DNA of 64,000 bases, taken from the NCBI RefSeq assembly GCF_031755915.1, contig NC_083389.1, positions 1,488,001 to 1,552,000 of the forward strand. The letters are read 5' to 3'. Source of the stretch: Ziziphus jujuba. Taxonomy: Eukaryota > Streptophyta > Magnoliopsida > Rosales > Rhamnaceae. The position numbers and the translations under genes are program-made. The notes below the pieces were generated by a model that ran no database searches, was not told where the DNA came from, and saw only the letters and a program-made list of their open reading frames with translations. This document shows positions 45,018 through 55,375 of the stretch, piece by piece. Within the stretch, counting starts at the first letter, position 1; each line of letters opens with the position of its first letter.

Positions 45018-47992
45018 TGTAACACCCCGTCCCGAATCGCACCGGAATCCGTGCACGTTGACCGTTGACCGTTGACCAAAAGGGGTCAAAAGTTGACTTT
45101 TTGACTCGGTAAGAATTTTGAGTTGACTAGGGTACCGTGGCGAAGTGCATGACGCCCTGAGTTCGTAGACTAGTAGCACGTCGAAAACGGAGCTACGGTT
45201 TGAAAGTTATGGGCAAAACAAGTTGAAGTGTAAACTGTCTAAAAGGTGCCGGGAGTTGACTTTTTCTTGTGATGTAATTGTGAGTTGACTCTTGTATGGT
45301 TGTAAAGTACTCGTCGATACGAGTTCATAGACTAGCGGCACGCTTAAAACGGACATCCGGTTAAAAAGTTATGGACGTTTGAAGTTTACCGGATACCGTA
45401 TTATTTTAATATTTTTTTTGGGTCGGTGAACAGTGAAACGCCACGTGTCAGTTTCTGATTGGTCCACGTGGCATGAACAGTGTCATACAGGGTTTTAATT
45501 TTGAAAAACTCTCGGGGAAGAGAGAGAAAGAGAGAGAAGAGAGAGAAAGAGAGAGGAGAGAGAAAGAGAGAGAGAGGACCCGCCGGCCGCCGGCCATTTT
45601 CACGTTTTTCCGGCCTAGTTACTGTACACGCGCCGGCCAGCCAGATTGCCCACCTCATTTCCGGCAAAACCTCCAAATTTCACGGCGAACGGCCGCCGGA
45701 CGCGCCCGGATCGGACGTCCGAAGTTTGGCGGCGATTTTTCCCCCTCCACCGCCGGCCACCGCGAATCGGCACTATTCCGGCCGATAAACAGTACACGCG
45801 CCATACACCCAGCATCCTCTCCTCAAGTCCGGCCTACCCACCAAAAATCACGGCCATCGGACCACCGACGCGCCGGGATCGGAGCGTTTTCCGGCGAGGG
45901 GTCGAAAATCTTCAAACGGTGATTTCTCCGCCGTCCGACCTCCGTTTTGCTCACCGTCGGTCCCGTTGGATTGCTCTCCTCACGATCTACAAATCTGCAA
46001 AATTTCACAGCAAACGGCCACCGTCGGAAATTACTGTTCCGGCGACGGTTGCCGGTGACGTGGCGGCCCGCCGGAAGTTACTGTTCCGGCGAGTACCCGA
46101 AAATTCCGGCCAGCTCCAGTCCGCAGTGTTCGACCTCCTGAACCCAAATCCGACTTCCGTTTCCACCAATTCGCGACGGTTTGGGAGAATTGCGGAGCCG
46201 AAACCCGAAAAGCTTCCCGACGAAATTCAAACCCCGTCGGGTACGATCATCGGAAATTAAGACCGGATCTGTGATTAGCATCACTCGAGCTTCGATTCGG
46301 TATATGATTCGTAAATTTTAGTTATCGTTTGTGTTTTGACCCTCCGGGTACCGGGTATTATTTACCCGAATAAAATATTAATTTATTTGACTGTCTGTGA
46401 ATTTTGTTCTAGGAGCACCGGTGAGTCGTAGAATTGATCCCGTAGTGGATCATGGGTTAATTGCGTGCTCCAGGTGAGTGACCCACCTTCAAATTAATTT
46501 TGGGGAATTTAATTGATGAATATATTATGTGTGAATTAAATATTTGGAATTTAATTTCTATGTGCCAAATATTTATTGGATTTATTGTAGAATTATTTAT
46601 GAATTTATTGGATTTAAGAAAATGCGAATTCTACAAATTTATGCCGTGTGGAATTATTTTATGGTTTTGAGGATTTTGAAATTGGTGTGGTTTTAATGGT
46701 AAATTGGGCACGATTTGATTTTCAAATATTTCAAGGAAAATATTTGGTTATGTTGGTGATTTCAATTTTTATGAAATATGCCCATAAAATATTATGGGAT
46801 TTGATTATGATATTTCGAGAAATTATTTATGCTTGGAAAAAATGTGGATATTTGAATTGATGGATTTGGGAGTTGGTGGATTTGAAAATCATGGAATTTA
46901 TGGTATTAATTATAAGGAAATTGTGGAGAATTTCCCGGTTCAAGCGGATGGATTATGCCCGCTATGTTTATGAAAAATGTGAAATTTGTTTTATAATTTA
47001 AATTGTGGATTTTATGAATTTTAGATGCACCGTGCACGTACTGGTGTTCTGATTATGTGATATGGTATATGTGATATGGTTAGTGTGCACACGGTTGTGA
47101 TTAGCGCGCAGGTGGGTGTGAGTAGCGCGCGGTTGATATTATGAGGGTGTCCTGTGGATGCCATCGGAGAGGGCGGCCACCCCCCTTTGGCCGGGACACC
47201 AGGTTAGCAGCGGCGCTGTGGGACGCCACGCGACCGTATGCCGGTTTCTTTCTATAACCTCCTGTCTGGCGGTACCTTGGGACGCTGGGTACTGTTGGCG
47301 CCACTGGTATATAGTGGGTGCATCAAATGATTTTCAGAATTGTGTTTTAAAAATAAAATGTTTGGAAACTGAATTAGAATTAAAAATATAATTGTTACCG
47401 CTTCTGGTATTTAATTGATGTCTTGGTTTTCGGAAAATATGAATAAAGGGTTTTGTGAAAATGTTTTAAAAGGGGAACCTTTCCAACTGAGAGAATTGTA
47501 AGGGTTTTGAGAGACATGATTATTTCCAAATAATTATTATTTATATACCTATTACCGTGGTATGATAGTGTAGAGTAGTAGGGTCGCTCACTGAGATGAT
47601 TAGCATCTCACACTCTTAAATTCCGTTCCTCTAGGTACCAGGTTGTCGGTGTTCACTCGGAGCGGACTTGATCTTCCTCGCTGTTTTAGTTCGTACTGTA
47701 CCCTGTTCTTCTTTATTGCAGTTGTACTATTTCTTTCACTCTTGTTGTATTTATCTTGCACTGGATTACTGTATTTTTGTTTTGAAGTGCTGAAATTTGT
47801 GGAACCAGTTTGTAGTTTGTGGGAGGAATAAGGGGATATTTTTGAAGTGTGTTTTCAGTGCAGGTAAATTTGTGGTAAGTAAATCCCTTAGGGGAGGTGC
47901 TGCCGGATTTTCCGTTGGAAGGTTCGGTGGTATTTCCCTGGGATCAGGGCTGTCTAGGGTTCCGGAGGAGGAATTCTGGACGGGTCCTGACA
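45018..47992 (+). repeat. 3' LTR of the long-LTR chromovirus
   Basis: 2975 bp, the same length as the 5' LTR, with a constant offset of 6620 bp and no difference seen in any block compared. The full-length frames inside both LTRs translate to the same peptides. Confidence 0.92.
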
Positions 47993-48876
47993 ATACATGA
48001 TTGAGTTGCGAAAACTTCCGGATAGGTATCCTACATCTGAACTGAATTCTTTCTGGTTAAAGAATCTATTTCTAGTTGCTCTGGAACAATTAAAAGATTC
48101 TCTAGAAGAAATATGGTGTTCTGCTTCTCGCGGCAACATGCAATGGGGTGGTGGTCCCGCTTATTGGGTCAAATCGATATGTTCTAAGAAGAAATATTTA
48201 AATATCAATCTCATCGATACCGTCAATTTCATAAGTATCATACCAAATCCCATCAATCGAATTAATTTTTTGAGAAATACGAGACATCTAAGTCATACAA
48301 GTAAAGAGATCTATTCATTGATAAGAAAAAGAAAAAACATGAACGGTGATTGGATTGATGATAAAATAGAATCCTAGGTCTCAAATAGTGATTCGATTGA
48401 TGATAAAGAAAGAGAATTCTTAGTTCAGTTCTCCATGTTAACAACAGAAAAAAGGATTGATCAAATTCTATTGAGTTTGGCTCATAGTGATCACTTATCA
48501 AATAATGACTCTGGTTATCAAATGATAGAACAACCGGGGGTAATTTACTTACAATACTTAGTTGACATTCGTAAAAGTATCTAATGAGTTATGAGTTCAA
48601 TAAATCCTGTTTAGCAGAAAGACAGATATTCCTTACTCATTATCAGACAATCACTTATTCACAAACCTCCTGTGGGGCTAATAGTTTTATTTCCCATCTC
48701 ATGGAAAACCTTTTTTTGCTTTGCTTACCCCTATCTCTCTCTAGGGGTATTTTAGTGATAGGTTCTATAGGAATTGGATGATCCTATTTGGTCAAATACC
48801 TAGCAAAAAACTCCTATGTTCCTTTCATTACAGTATTACTAAACAAGTTCTTGGATAAAAAAGGTTTCATTTTCTC
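47993..48876 (+). pseudogene. ycf2: ycf2, third portion, 3' truncated
   Basis: After the duplicated ATACA the gene resumes as '[19 protein letters not shown]', then '[18 protein letters not shown]', '[15 protein letters not shown]', '[17 protein letters not shown]' and '[11 protein letters not shown]', the last being near the nucleotide-binding P-loop region. Stops and frameshifts break it. It ends near 'FLDKKGF' at about 48870; the remaining ~650 residues of the plastid gene, including most of the AAA-like part, are absent. Confidence 0.9.
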
Positions 48877-48957
48877 ACTATCAGTTGATAAGGTCAAAGC
48901 TATTCTATCTAATCTTTTTATTGATAGTTATCCTTAGTAAACAAACCAAAACATCAA
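48877..48957. other. Unassigned sequence at a plastid-plastid junction
   Basis: About 80 bp between the end of ycf2 homology and the start of ycf1 homology. I could not match it to either gene. Confidence 0.4.
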
Positions 48958-49173
48958 ACAGTTGTTCCGTAATAAAATCGGTTGTTCCAGATACTTTCTT
49001 CTCAGTTCCTTCTTCTCCTTCTTCCATAATGTGAGCTCGAGAAGGAAGGGATAAGAGGGCCCTATGGAGAATGTGGTAAAAAATCCTTAATAGAGTCCAA
49101 CCACAATGATCGAATTGATTATCTTCATGCATAAGGATACTAGATTACCTAGTATAAAAGATTTAAAAATCAT
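48958..49173 (-). pseudogene. ycf1: ycf1 5' end (plastid Tic214)
   Basis: The ATG at 49173 (minus) opens a reading near-identical to the start of plastid ycf1: [13 protein letters not shown], then '[15 protein letters not shown]' and, after a frameshift, 'SRAHIMEEGEEGTEKKVSGTT'. Homology fades after 'FITEQL' near 48958. Ycf1 (Tic214) is a ~1800-residue subunit of the inner-envelope protein import machinery, so only the first ~70 codons survive. The region to its right is the ycf1-trnN spacer, as in plastomes. Confidence 0.85.
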
Positions 49174-49500
49174 CACAAACCTCCTTTTTTTTCTTTTCTA
49201 TTGCAATTTCTGGATTATTATATGATGATTTTTAAACTTTCCATATATATATATAAATAGAAAGAGATAGACTAGAAATGACATCTCTTATCTCAATGGC
49301 ACCAAAGGATATTAAATGAATAGAGTTGGGATATGGATGGAATATAATGCAATATAGCCACTTTTGGGCTCCCTATAAAATGAGGCATGGAACAGAGCCA
49401 CTACGAAGAAGTTCCGGGAGCTACAAAGGAAACTTCAAGCTCATATTGGTCATGGGTTGAGAATGGGAATTGAACTCTATAAGATCTAATATCCTGTTAT

Positions 49501-49531
49501 TCCTCAGTAGCTCAGTGGTAGAGTGGGTGGC
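49501..49531 (+). pseudogene. trnN-GUU: trnN-GUU 5' fragment (plastid)
   Basis: TCCTCAGTAGCTCAGTGGTA matches the first ~26 nt of plastid trnN-GUU, followed by a few diverged bases of the D arm. The anticodon and everything 3' are missing. Position and strand relative to ycf1 and trnR-ACG are as in plastomes. Confidence 0.85.
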
Positions 49532-49893
49532 AAAGATGCAGTCATTGATTTGCCCAGGAGACCAGAATTACTGTGAGCAAACATATTAATGATGAGGAAC
49601 GCATTTTTGCTATGCTACTAATACTTGTACTTTCTCTGCTATTCTACCCCAGACTGGCTGAGGAAGAATTATGGGGCTTAAAACAAAAAATATGTCGATT
49701 CAGGCTTCGGGTCAGGCATACTATATTTAATTTATCCACCATTAACAATAAATAAAAAGAAAGAAAAAAGAAAGAGTAATACCATTCCATTTCAACAAAA
49801 GACCCATGCCAAATTCCAAAGCTTGGGGTCAGCAATCCCAGTCATGATTTTCCTACCCCCAAATGGAAAGGTCCTTCCCTCTTTGGCCTATTG
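49532..49893. other. trnN-trnR plastid spacer
   Basis: Contains the stretch 'gctatgctactaatacttgtactttctc', typical of the plastid trnN-trnR spacer. No gene. Confidence 0.6.
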
Positions 49894-49966
49894 TGGGCAA
49901 GGAGGTATTCAAACCCCGGCATCATGGTTCGTAGCCGTGTGCTCTAATCCTCTAAGCTACAAGCCC
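49894..49966 (-). pseudogene. trnR-ACG: trnR-ACG (plastid), decayed
   Basis: 73 nt matching plastid trnR-ACG: GGGCTTGTAGCTTAGAGGAT at the 5' end, anticodon loop CTACGAA retained, T loop changed to 'gtttgaat' (normally GTTCGAAT). One base shorter than the plastid gene and with several C-to-T or G-to-A changes, including in the T arm. Its order beside rrn5 is the plastid one. Confidence 0.9.
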
Positions 49967-50221
49967 CACCACGTCTCCACTAGATTTGTTCCCAGGAGTG
50001 CCCTAAAAAAAAAGGAACCTTTCCTTTCCCAAGTTGTTTCAGGTTAAGAACATGTGAAAACGCCTCTCTCTATATAAGAATGGTGCATTCCAAGGTGTGA
50101 AGTGGGAGAAAGGGGATTTCATATAGTAGGGGTTTTGAATAAGATGACCTTTTCATTTTTCATATATTTTTTTCATATTGAAAAAACAAAGTAATAAGAA
50201 TGAGAGTCTTAAGCTTTTTAT

Positions 50222-50343
50222 CATCCTAGCGCCGACCTATTTTTCCGCAGGACCTCCCCTATAGTAGCGCCACAGCAGTAGAGTTTAACCACCAAGTTCG
50301 GGATGGATTTGTGTGGTTCCTCTACGCCTATGACACCAGAATA
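50222..50343 (-). pseudogene. rrn5: rrn5 (plastid 5S rRNA)
   Basis: Minus-strand TATTCTGGTGTCATAGGCG... to ...GGCGCTAGGATG, about 122 nt, nearly full length for plastid 5S rRNA. It has changes such as 'ggcgctactataggggagg' where the plastid gene has 'gtgacgatactgtagggg'. It is between trnR-ACG and rrn4.5 as in plastomes. It is unrelated to the cytosolic 5S-like blocks in the Cassandra LTRs. Confidence 0.92.
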
Positions 50344-50599
50344 TCAAACCATGAATGAAGAAAGGTATGAGAGGAAAGCATATTGGCTGGTGATTGTGAG
50401 GCCCTAATTCTTGATTGGAGGGGACACCAAAGGCCTCTGGCCTTCCATCCCTTAGATGGATAGAGAGGGAAGGCAAAGTTTTTGGTTTTTTCATGTTGTC
50501 AAAGAGTTGAACAATGGTTTTTCCGTGTTGTCAAAGCGTTGAACAATGAAAATAGATGGTGATTGCCTTATCGAATTGATCGGGTCATGTAGGAACAAG

Positions 50600-50702
50600 G
50601 TTGAAGTCTACCGGTTTGTTAGGATGCCGCAGCTGCATACATCACTGCACTTCCACTTAACACCTATCGTAATGATAAACAGCTCAGCTCGCTGTGATCT
50701 TC
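50600..50702 (-). pseudogene. rrn4.5: rrn4.5 (plastid 4.5S rRNA)
   Basis: 103 nt on the minus strand, full length for plastid 4.5S rRNA, from GAAGATCACAGCGAGCTGAG to CGGTAGACTTCAAC. Several substitutions are visible near the 5' end ('gaaggtcacggcgagacgag' in plastids). It lies about 100 bp downstream of rrn23. Confidence 0.92.
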
Positions 50703-50802
50703 TCTTGAATTCTCAAAACTTATGTCGTTCCACCCCCACAGGGGAAGAATACCCATTGCTATCTTGGTTGTGCTACTGAAAGCTTTAGGGAAGTCGGAAT
50801 AG

Positions 50803-52905
50803 GAAAGTGCTTATCTTAGGGTGGGCTTACTACTTAGATGCTTTCTGCAGTTATCAACTCCGCACTTGGCTACTCAGTGTTTACTGTAAGGCCGACTTTC
50901 ATCGCTGCTTGACAGGTGGGTCTTGTAGTCAAGCTCCCTTCTGCCTTTGAACTCAACGACCAATCTCCATGTGGCCTGAGGAAACCTCTCCATGCCTTCG
51001 TTAGCTTTTGGGAGGCCTACGCCCCATAGAAACTGTCTACCTGAGACTGTCCCTTGGTCCGTAGGTCCTGACACAAGGTTAGAATTCTAGCTCTTCTAGA
51101 GCAGTATCTCACTAATGGCTCGGGCCCCCTTGGAAGGAGGCTTTATTCACTCTCCACCAAAGCTGCGCAGGAAAGGCCCAAAGCCAATCCTAGGGAATAG
51201 TGAAGCTTCATCGGGTCTTTCTGTCCAGGTATAGGTAGTTCACATCTTCACAGACATGTCTATTTCACCAAGCCTCTCTCCAAGACAGTGCCTAGATTGT
51301 TATGCCTTTCATGCTGGTCGGAACTTATCCGATAAGGAATTTCACTACCTTAGGACCGTTATAGTTACGACTGCTGCTCATCAGGGCTTCAGTAGTCGGC
51401 TCTCCTGTCATCAGATCACCAACTTCCTTGACCTGCCAGCATTGGGCAAGCATCAACCTGCATACATGGTCTTACGACTTTGCGGAGACCTGTGTTTTTG
51501 GTAAACAATCACCTTGGCCTGGTCACTGCGACCCCCTTTGTGAGGAGGCACCCTTTCTCCCAAAGTTATGGGGCTATTTTGCTGAGTTCCTTAGAGAGAG
51601 TTGTCTCGGGCCCCAAGGTATTCTCTACCTACCCACCTGTGTCAGTTTTGGGTATAGGTACCCTTTTGTTGAAGGTCGTTCGAGCTTTTCCTGGAAGTAT
51701 GGCAAGAGTTACTTCAGCGCCGTAGCGCCTGGTACTCAAACATTGGCTCGGGACATTTTCTTTACCCCTTCTTACCCTAAAAAAGCCAGGGTACCTTGTG
51801 TCCTTGAACCGGTAACCATCTTTTGGCTAACCTAGCCTCCTCCATCCTTCGAGGCCAACAAGGGGCAGTACAGGAATAGTCACTTATTGTCCATCGACTA
51901 TGCCTTTGGGGCCTGATCTTAGGCCCTAACTCACCCTCCATGGATGATCCTTGCAGAGGAACTCTTAGGTTTTCAAGGCATTAGATTCTCACCAATGTTT
52001 GCGTTACTCAAGCCAACATTCTCGCTTCTGCTTTGTCTACCATTGCTCGCGTGGGTGCTTCCCTCTGGACGGAACGCTCCCCTACTGATGCATTTTGACA
52101 TCCCACAGCTCGGCAGATCACTTAGCCTCGTTCATCTTTGATGCAAGAGCACTCAATTAGTGAGCTATTAGGCACTTTTTCAAGGGTGGCTGCTTTTAGG
52201 CAAACGTCATAGCTGTCTCTGCACCCCTACCTCCTTTATCACTCAGCGGTCATTTAAGGGCCTTAGCTGGTGATTCGGGCTATTTCCCTCTCAACGATGA
52301 AGCTTATCCCCCATCGTCCCACTGGCTGACCTTGACCCCTGTTATTTTGAGGTCATATCTAGTGTTCAGAGTTTGCCTCGATTTGGTACTGCTCTCATGG
52401 CCCGCACCGAAATAGTATTTTACCCCTAGATGTCCTGTCATCTGCTGCGCCTCAAAGCAATTTACGGAGAACTAGCTAGCTCTGGGTTCGAGTGGCATTT
52501 CACCCTTAACCACAACTCATCCGCTGATTTTTCAACATCAGTCGGTTCGAACCTCCACTTAGTTTCGCCCAAGCTTCATCCTGGTCATGAATAGATCACC
52601 CAGGTTCGGGTCTATAAGCAGTGACAATTGCCTAATGAGGACTCGCTTTTCGCTACGACTCTGGTGGGTTCCCTTAACCAAGCCACTGCCTATAAGTCGC
52701 TGGCTCATTCTTCAACAGGCACGTGGTCAGAGCCCCGGTCTCCTCCCACTGCTTGGGAGCTTACGATTTCATGTTCTATTTCACTCCCTGATCGGGGTTC
52801 TTTTCACCCTTCCCTTCCCTCACGATACTACTTCACTATCGGTCACCCAGGAGTATTTAACCTTGCAAGGTGGTTCTTGCTGATTCACACGGGATTCCAC
52901 GTGTC
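50803..52905 (-). pseudogene. rrn23: rrn23 (plastid 23S rRNA), 5' truncated
   Basis: About 2.1 kb of plastid 23S rRNA, from the region 'gacacgtggaatcccgtgtg' (roughly position 440 of the ~2.8 kb gene) to the 3' end near 'gcactttcctattccgac'. The expected span for that part is about 2.37 kb, so internal deletions must total a few hundred bases. The first ~440 nt are missing at the junction with sequence from near trnR-UCU. All overlapping protein frames are spurious. Confidence 0.92.
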
Positions 52906-53278
52906 CCATGTTTTCTATTATATAATTAATAATTATAAATTATTTAAATTATTTTAAAATAAAATATAAAAAATTATAAAATATAAATTATTTTTTTGTA
53001 ATAATTATTTTCTATAATAATATAGAAATATTAATATATTACATTTCTTTATTAAATATTATATTAATATTAAATACATAATAAATATATACACATATTA
53101 ACATACATTAAATATATAATATATATTAAATGTATGGAAATAATATATAAATGGAAATACTATATAAACTAGATTATACTTATATTACAAGTACTAAGTG
53201 TATAAAAGTGTCTCATATTCAAATTATTCAAAAGATCTTTCTTGACATGGAAATCTAAAAATATATGGAAATAAACTA
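52906..53278. other. AT-rich plastid spacer near trnR-UCU
   Basis: Very AT-rich with many 'aaatata' repeats. Because trnR-UCU follows on the minus strand, this is probably the plastid trnR-atpA spacer. No atpA coding sequence is seen. Confidence 0.45.
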
Positions 53279-53348
53279 CATCCAATAGGATTTGAACGTA
53301 TACCAAAGGTTTAGAAGACCTCTGTCCTATCCATTAGACAATGGACGC
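53279..53348 (-). pseudogene. trnR-UCU: trnR-UCU (plastid), decayed
   Basis: Minus-strand GCGTCCATTGTCTAATGGAT ... GGTCTTCTAAACC ... TTCAAATCCTATTGGATG matches plastid trnR-UCU, with the UCU anticodon kept. The acceptor 3' end is changed (GGATGT for GGACGC), breaking pairing. Confidence 0.9.
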
Positions 53349-53627
53349 TTTGCATTCCAATTTTTTTATATTTATTTTCTTTTCACATTTATTATTCAGA
53401 GGAAACGAATATGTAAAAGAATTCCAGGAATTGCGTATTCAACTATGCATTACATTAATTATATTCATTTTGTTTATATTTCTATAAAACATATTTATTA
53501 GAAATTTGATATTTTAATAAATATCAAAATATATAAATATATATTAGATATAAATATCTATTAGATATATGGATTTATAGGTTTTGACTATAAAAAAGAA
53601 ATATTGAATAGAGATAAGAGAAAGTTT

Positions 53628-54013
53628 GCTTGGAAGGGTAAGGGTTATAGTCGACGTTGATTCATCATTGTTAACGTCTCTAATTCAAAACCGAACGTGA
53701 AACTTTGGTTTCATTCGGCTCCTTTATGGAGGATAAGTAAATTTCCAGATATCAATGAAATTAAAAAAAATTCGACCCATAACATCTTTGTTAGCTTTTC
53801 GATCTGAATGCATTCAAAATGCCCCGCTTTCTAGACGATCCTTGTAGAAAAGAGGGGATTATAACAATCATTTTAGGTACTTAGTTCTCTATTTCTATTT
53901 GAAAGAATCCTTAGGAAAAGGATTTTGTTTCCACCGAGCTAAAACAATTTTTCAATGTCTCTAGTAAACCAAAATCATTGTTTAATTGGCTATTTTGTTG
54001 CAATTTTCCCTGC

Positions 54014-54044
<31 letters not shown>

Positions 54045-54389
54045 TTTGAAGATTTAGTTATGATTACGATTAGAAATACACTTTCTATCTTTATCCATGG
54101 ATCCTTTACTCATGCTCATTCAATTGGAAATGTTTATTGATCCAATTAAAAAAATATATATCATGTTTCGTAATTTCATAATCCAATTTTTTAATTTCTA
54201 ATTGACTCTTAGATACAAATCATGAGAATGTATTTTCTTCCTCAAATTTTTCAATGAAAGGTAAAGGATTTAATCTTTTTAAGAAATAAAGTTTTTGCTC
54301 GGAATGGAATATTAATCAAACTAAGAGACCCCTTAACTATTTGGGGGTTTATAGAATGAATCGCACTTTTACCACTAAACTATACCACT
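53628..54389 (-). pseudogene. trnG-UCC: trnG-UCC (plastid) with group II intron; exon 2 mostly lost
   Basis: On the minus strand exon 1 is at 54389-54367 (GGTATAGTTTAGTGGTAAAA recognisable; first bases altered). The group II intron follows from 54366 (GTGCGATTC...) to about 53638, with an intact-looking domain V/VI region ('gagccgaatgaaaccaaagt' near 53725). Exon 2 begins CCTTCCAAGC at 53637 but breaks off after 10 nt, so the anticodon arm end, T arm and acceptor 3' strand are missing. An A run at 54016-54037 lies within the intron. Confidence 0.88.
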
Positions 54390-55375
54390 CCAATCCGATT
54401 ATTGTATACAAATTGACTTTTTGTCGTACAAGAAACTCGAGCTTAATCAAAAGATAGGATCAGAAACTCGATTATTGTATATACATATTTTTATTTATTT
54501 TTTATTTAAGTAAAATATCAATAAACAAAAAATAAATAAATAAATAAAGAAGATAGGAAATCTCGGTTTGATTCTATATCAAAATAGGTCTTTTTATGAC
54601 ATGTTGTTTCAATAACAAGCCTTTTTGTTTTGGTTTCATATTAATTGTTTTCAAATCAAATAAATCATTTTATCTTATTACGATTAAATAAAACAAAAGA
54701 GGCCTGACCCGGCTAGGTACTAACTAGGCCAAGCCGTGGAAATAAATGGCCCTTTCGGATGAACTCAGAGAGGTTTTTTTTATTTATTGTTAAAAATAAA
54801 TATTATTTCTTTCTCATTATTTCTATTTTTTCTTTTTTTCTATTTCTTTTATCTATTTATATATTATTTTATCTATTTATATATTATATAAAATACAGAA
54901 TATATCTATTAAACATATATTAATTATATAAATCTATTCAAAAAATCTAAAAACCTATGTTAAACATATTAACAAATATAGATTACATTTTTAGATTTGA
55001 TTTATATTGGGTTTTTTACATTTATTTTATTTATATTGGATTTATATATTGGACTATTGTAGATTATATAGATTGGATTGTTGATATCACTTTCAGGTCT
55101 TTTCTTTCTACATATATGTTATATCTTTATACATATATGCTTATATAATTATATATAACATATATGTATACGTTTTATATACATTTTATATAATATAATT
55201 ATATAATATAAATGCTTTTATTTTATCTAAATGTTCTAAATGGAATTTGACTCTATATCATTATCATTCCATATCTATTATGGAAAGAATTACACCTTTT
55301 AAAGTTAGCAACAAATATCTTCCTAATTTTTAATTTTCCATAAAGTAAAGCTCTCAACAAGGCAGATAAACTTTT
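54390..55375. other. Plastid spacer upstream of trnG-UCC, AT-rich
   Basis: Contains the stretch 'ggcctgacccggctaggtac', typical of plastid sequence upstream of trnG, then a very AT-rich part to about 55340. No gene. It ends at about 55375, where element C begins. Confidence 0.55.

Larger units (their letters stand above)
38398..47992 (+). mobile_element. 9.6 kb chromovirus with indistinguishable LTRs and scrambled interior
   Basis: Flanked by a perfect 5-bp TSD, ATACA (38393-38397 and 47993-47997), inside ycf2. LTRs at 38398-41372 and 45018-47992 are both 2975 bp with a constant 6620-bp offset. A tRNA-Met primer site follows the 5' LTR and a polypurine tract precedes the 3' LTR. The 3645-bp interior holds pieces of integrase, then RNase H end plus integrase, then gag, a protease remnant and a chromodomain tail. 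Normal order is gag-PR-RT-RH-IN-chromodomain, so the interior is rearranged, and RT is missing. The chromodomain tail and long LTR suggest a Tekay/Del-like chromovirus. It is young, and it must have moved using another element's enzymes. Confidence 0.9.
31927..55375. other. Mosaic nuclear plastid DNA (NUPT), interrupted by retrotransposons
   Basis: Three plastome blocks are joined: rpl2-rpl23-trnI-CAU-ycf2 (31927-48876, inverted repeat), ycf1-trnN-trnR-rrn5-rrn4.5-rrn23 (about 48958-52905, inverted repeat) and trnR-UCU/trnG-UCC (about 52906-55375, large single copy). Within each block gene order and strand agree with standard angiosperm plastomes; between blocks they do not. Stops, frameshifts and C-to-T changes show it is nuclear and not expressed. 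A solo LTR and a full chromovirus were inserted later. A further plastid piece with ndhB lies at 60926-61587. Confidence 0.9.

Noticed and set aside
51428..51835. 135-codon frame in the rRNA region
   Set aside because: It is antisense to plastid 23S rRNA; all protein frames between 50803 and 52905 are by-products of the rRNA sequence.
31927..55375. A piece of functional plastid genome
   Set aside because: Stops, frameshifts, missing exons, changed tRNAs and two retrotransposon insertions with target duplications show a nuclear copy.
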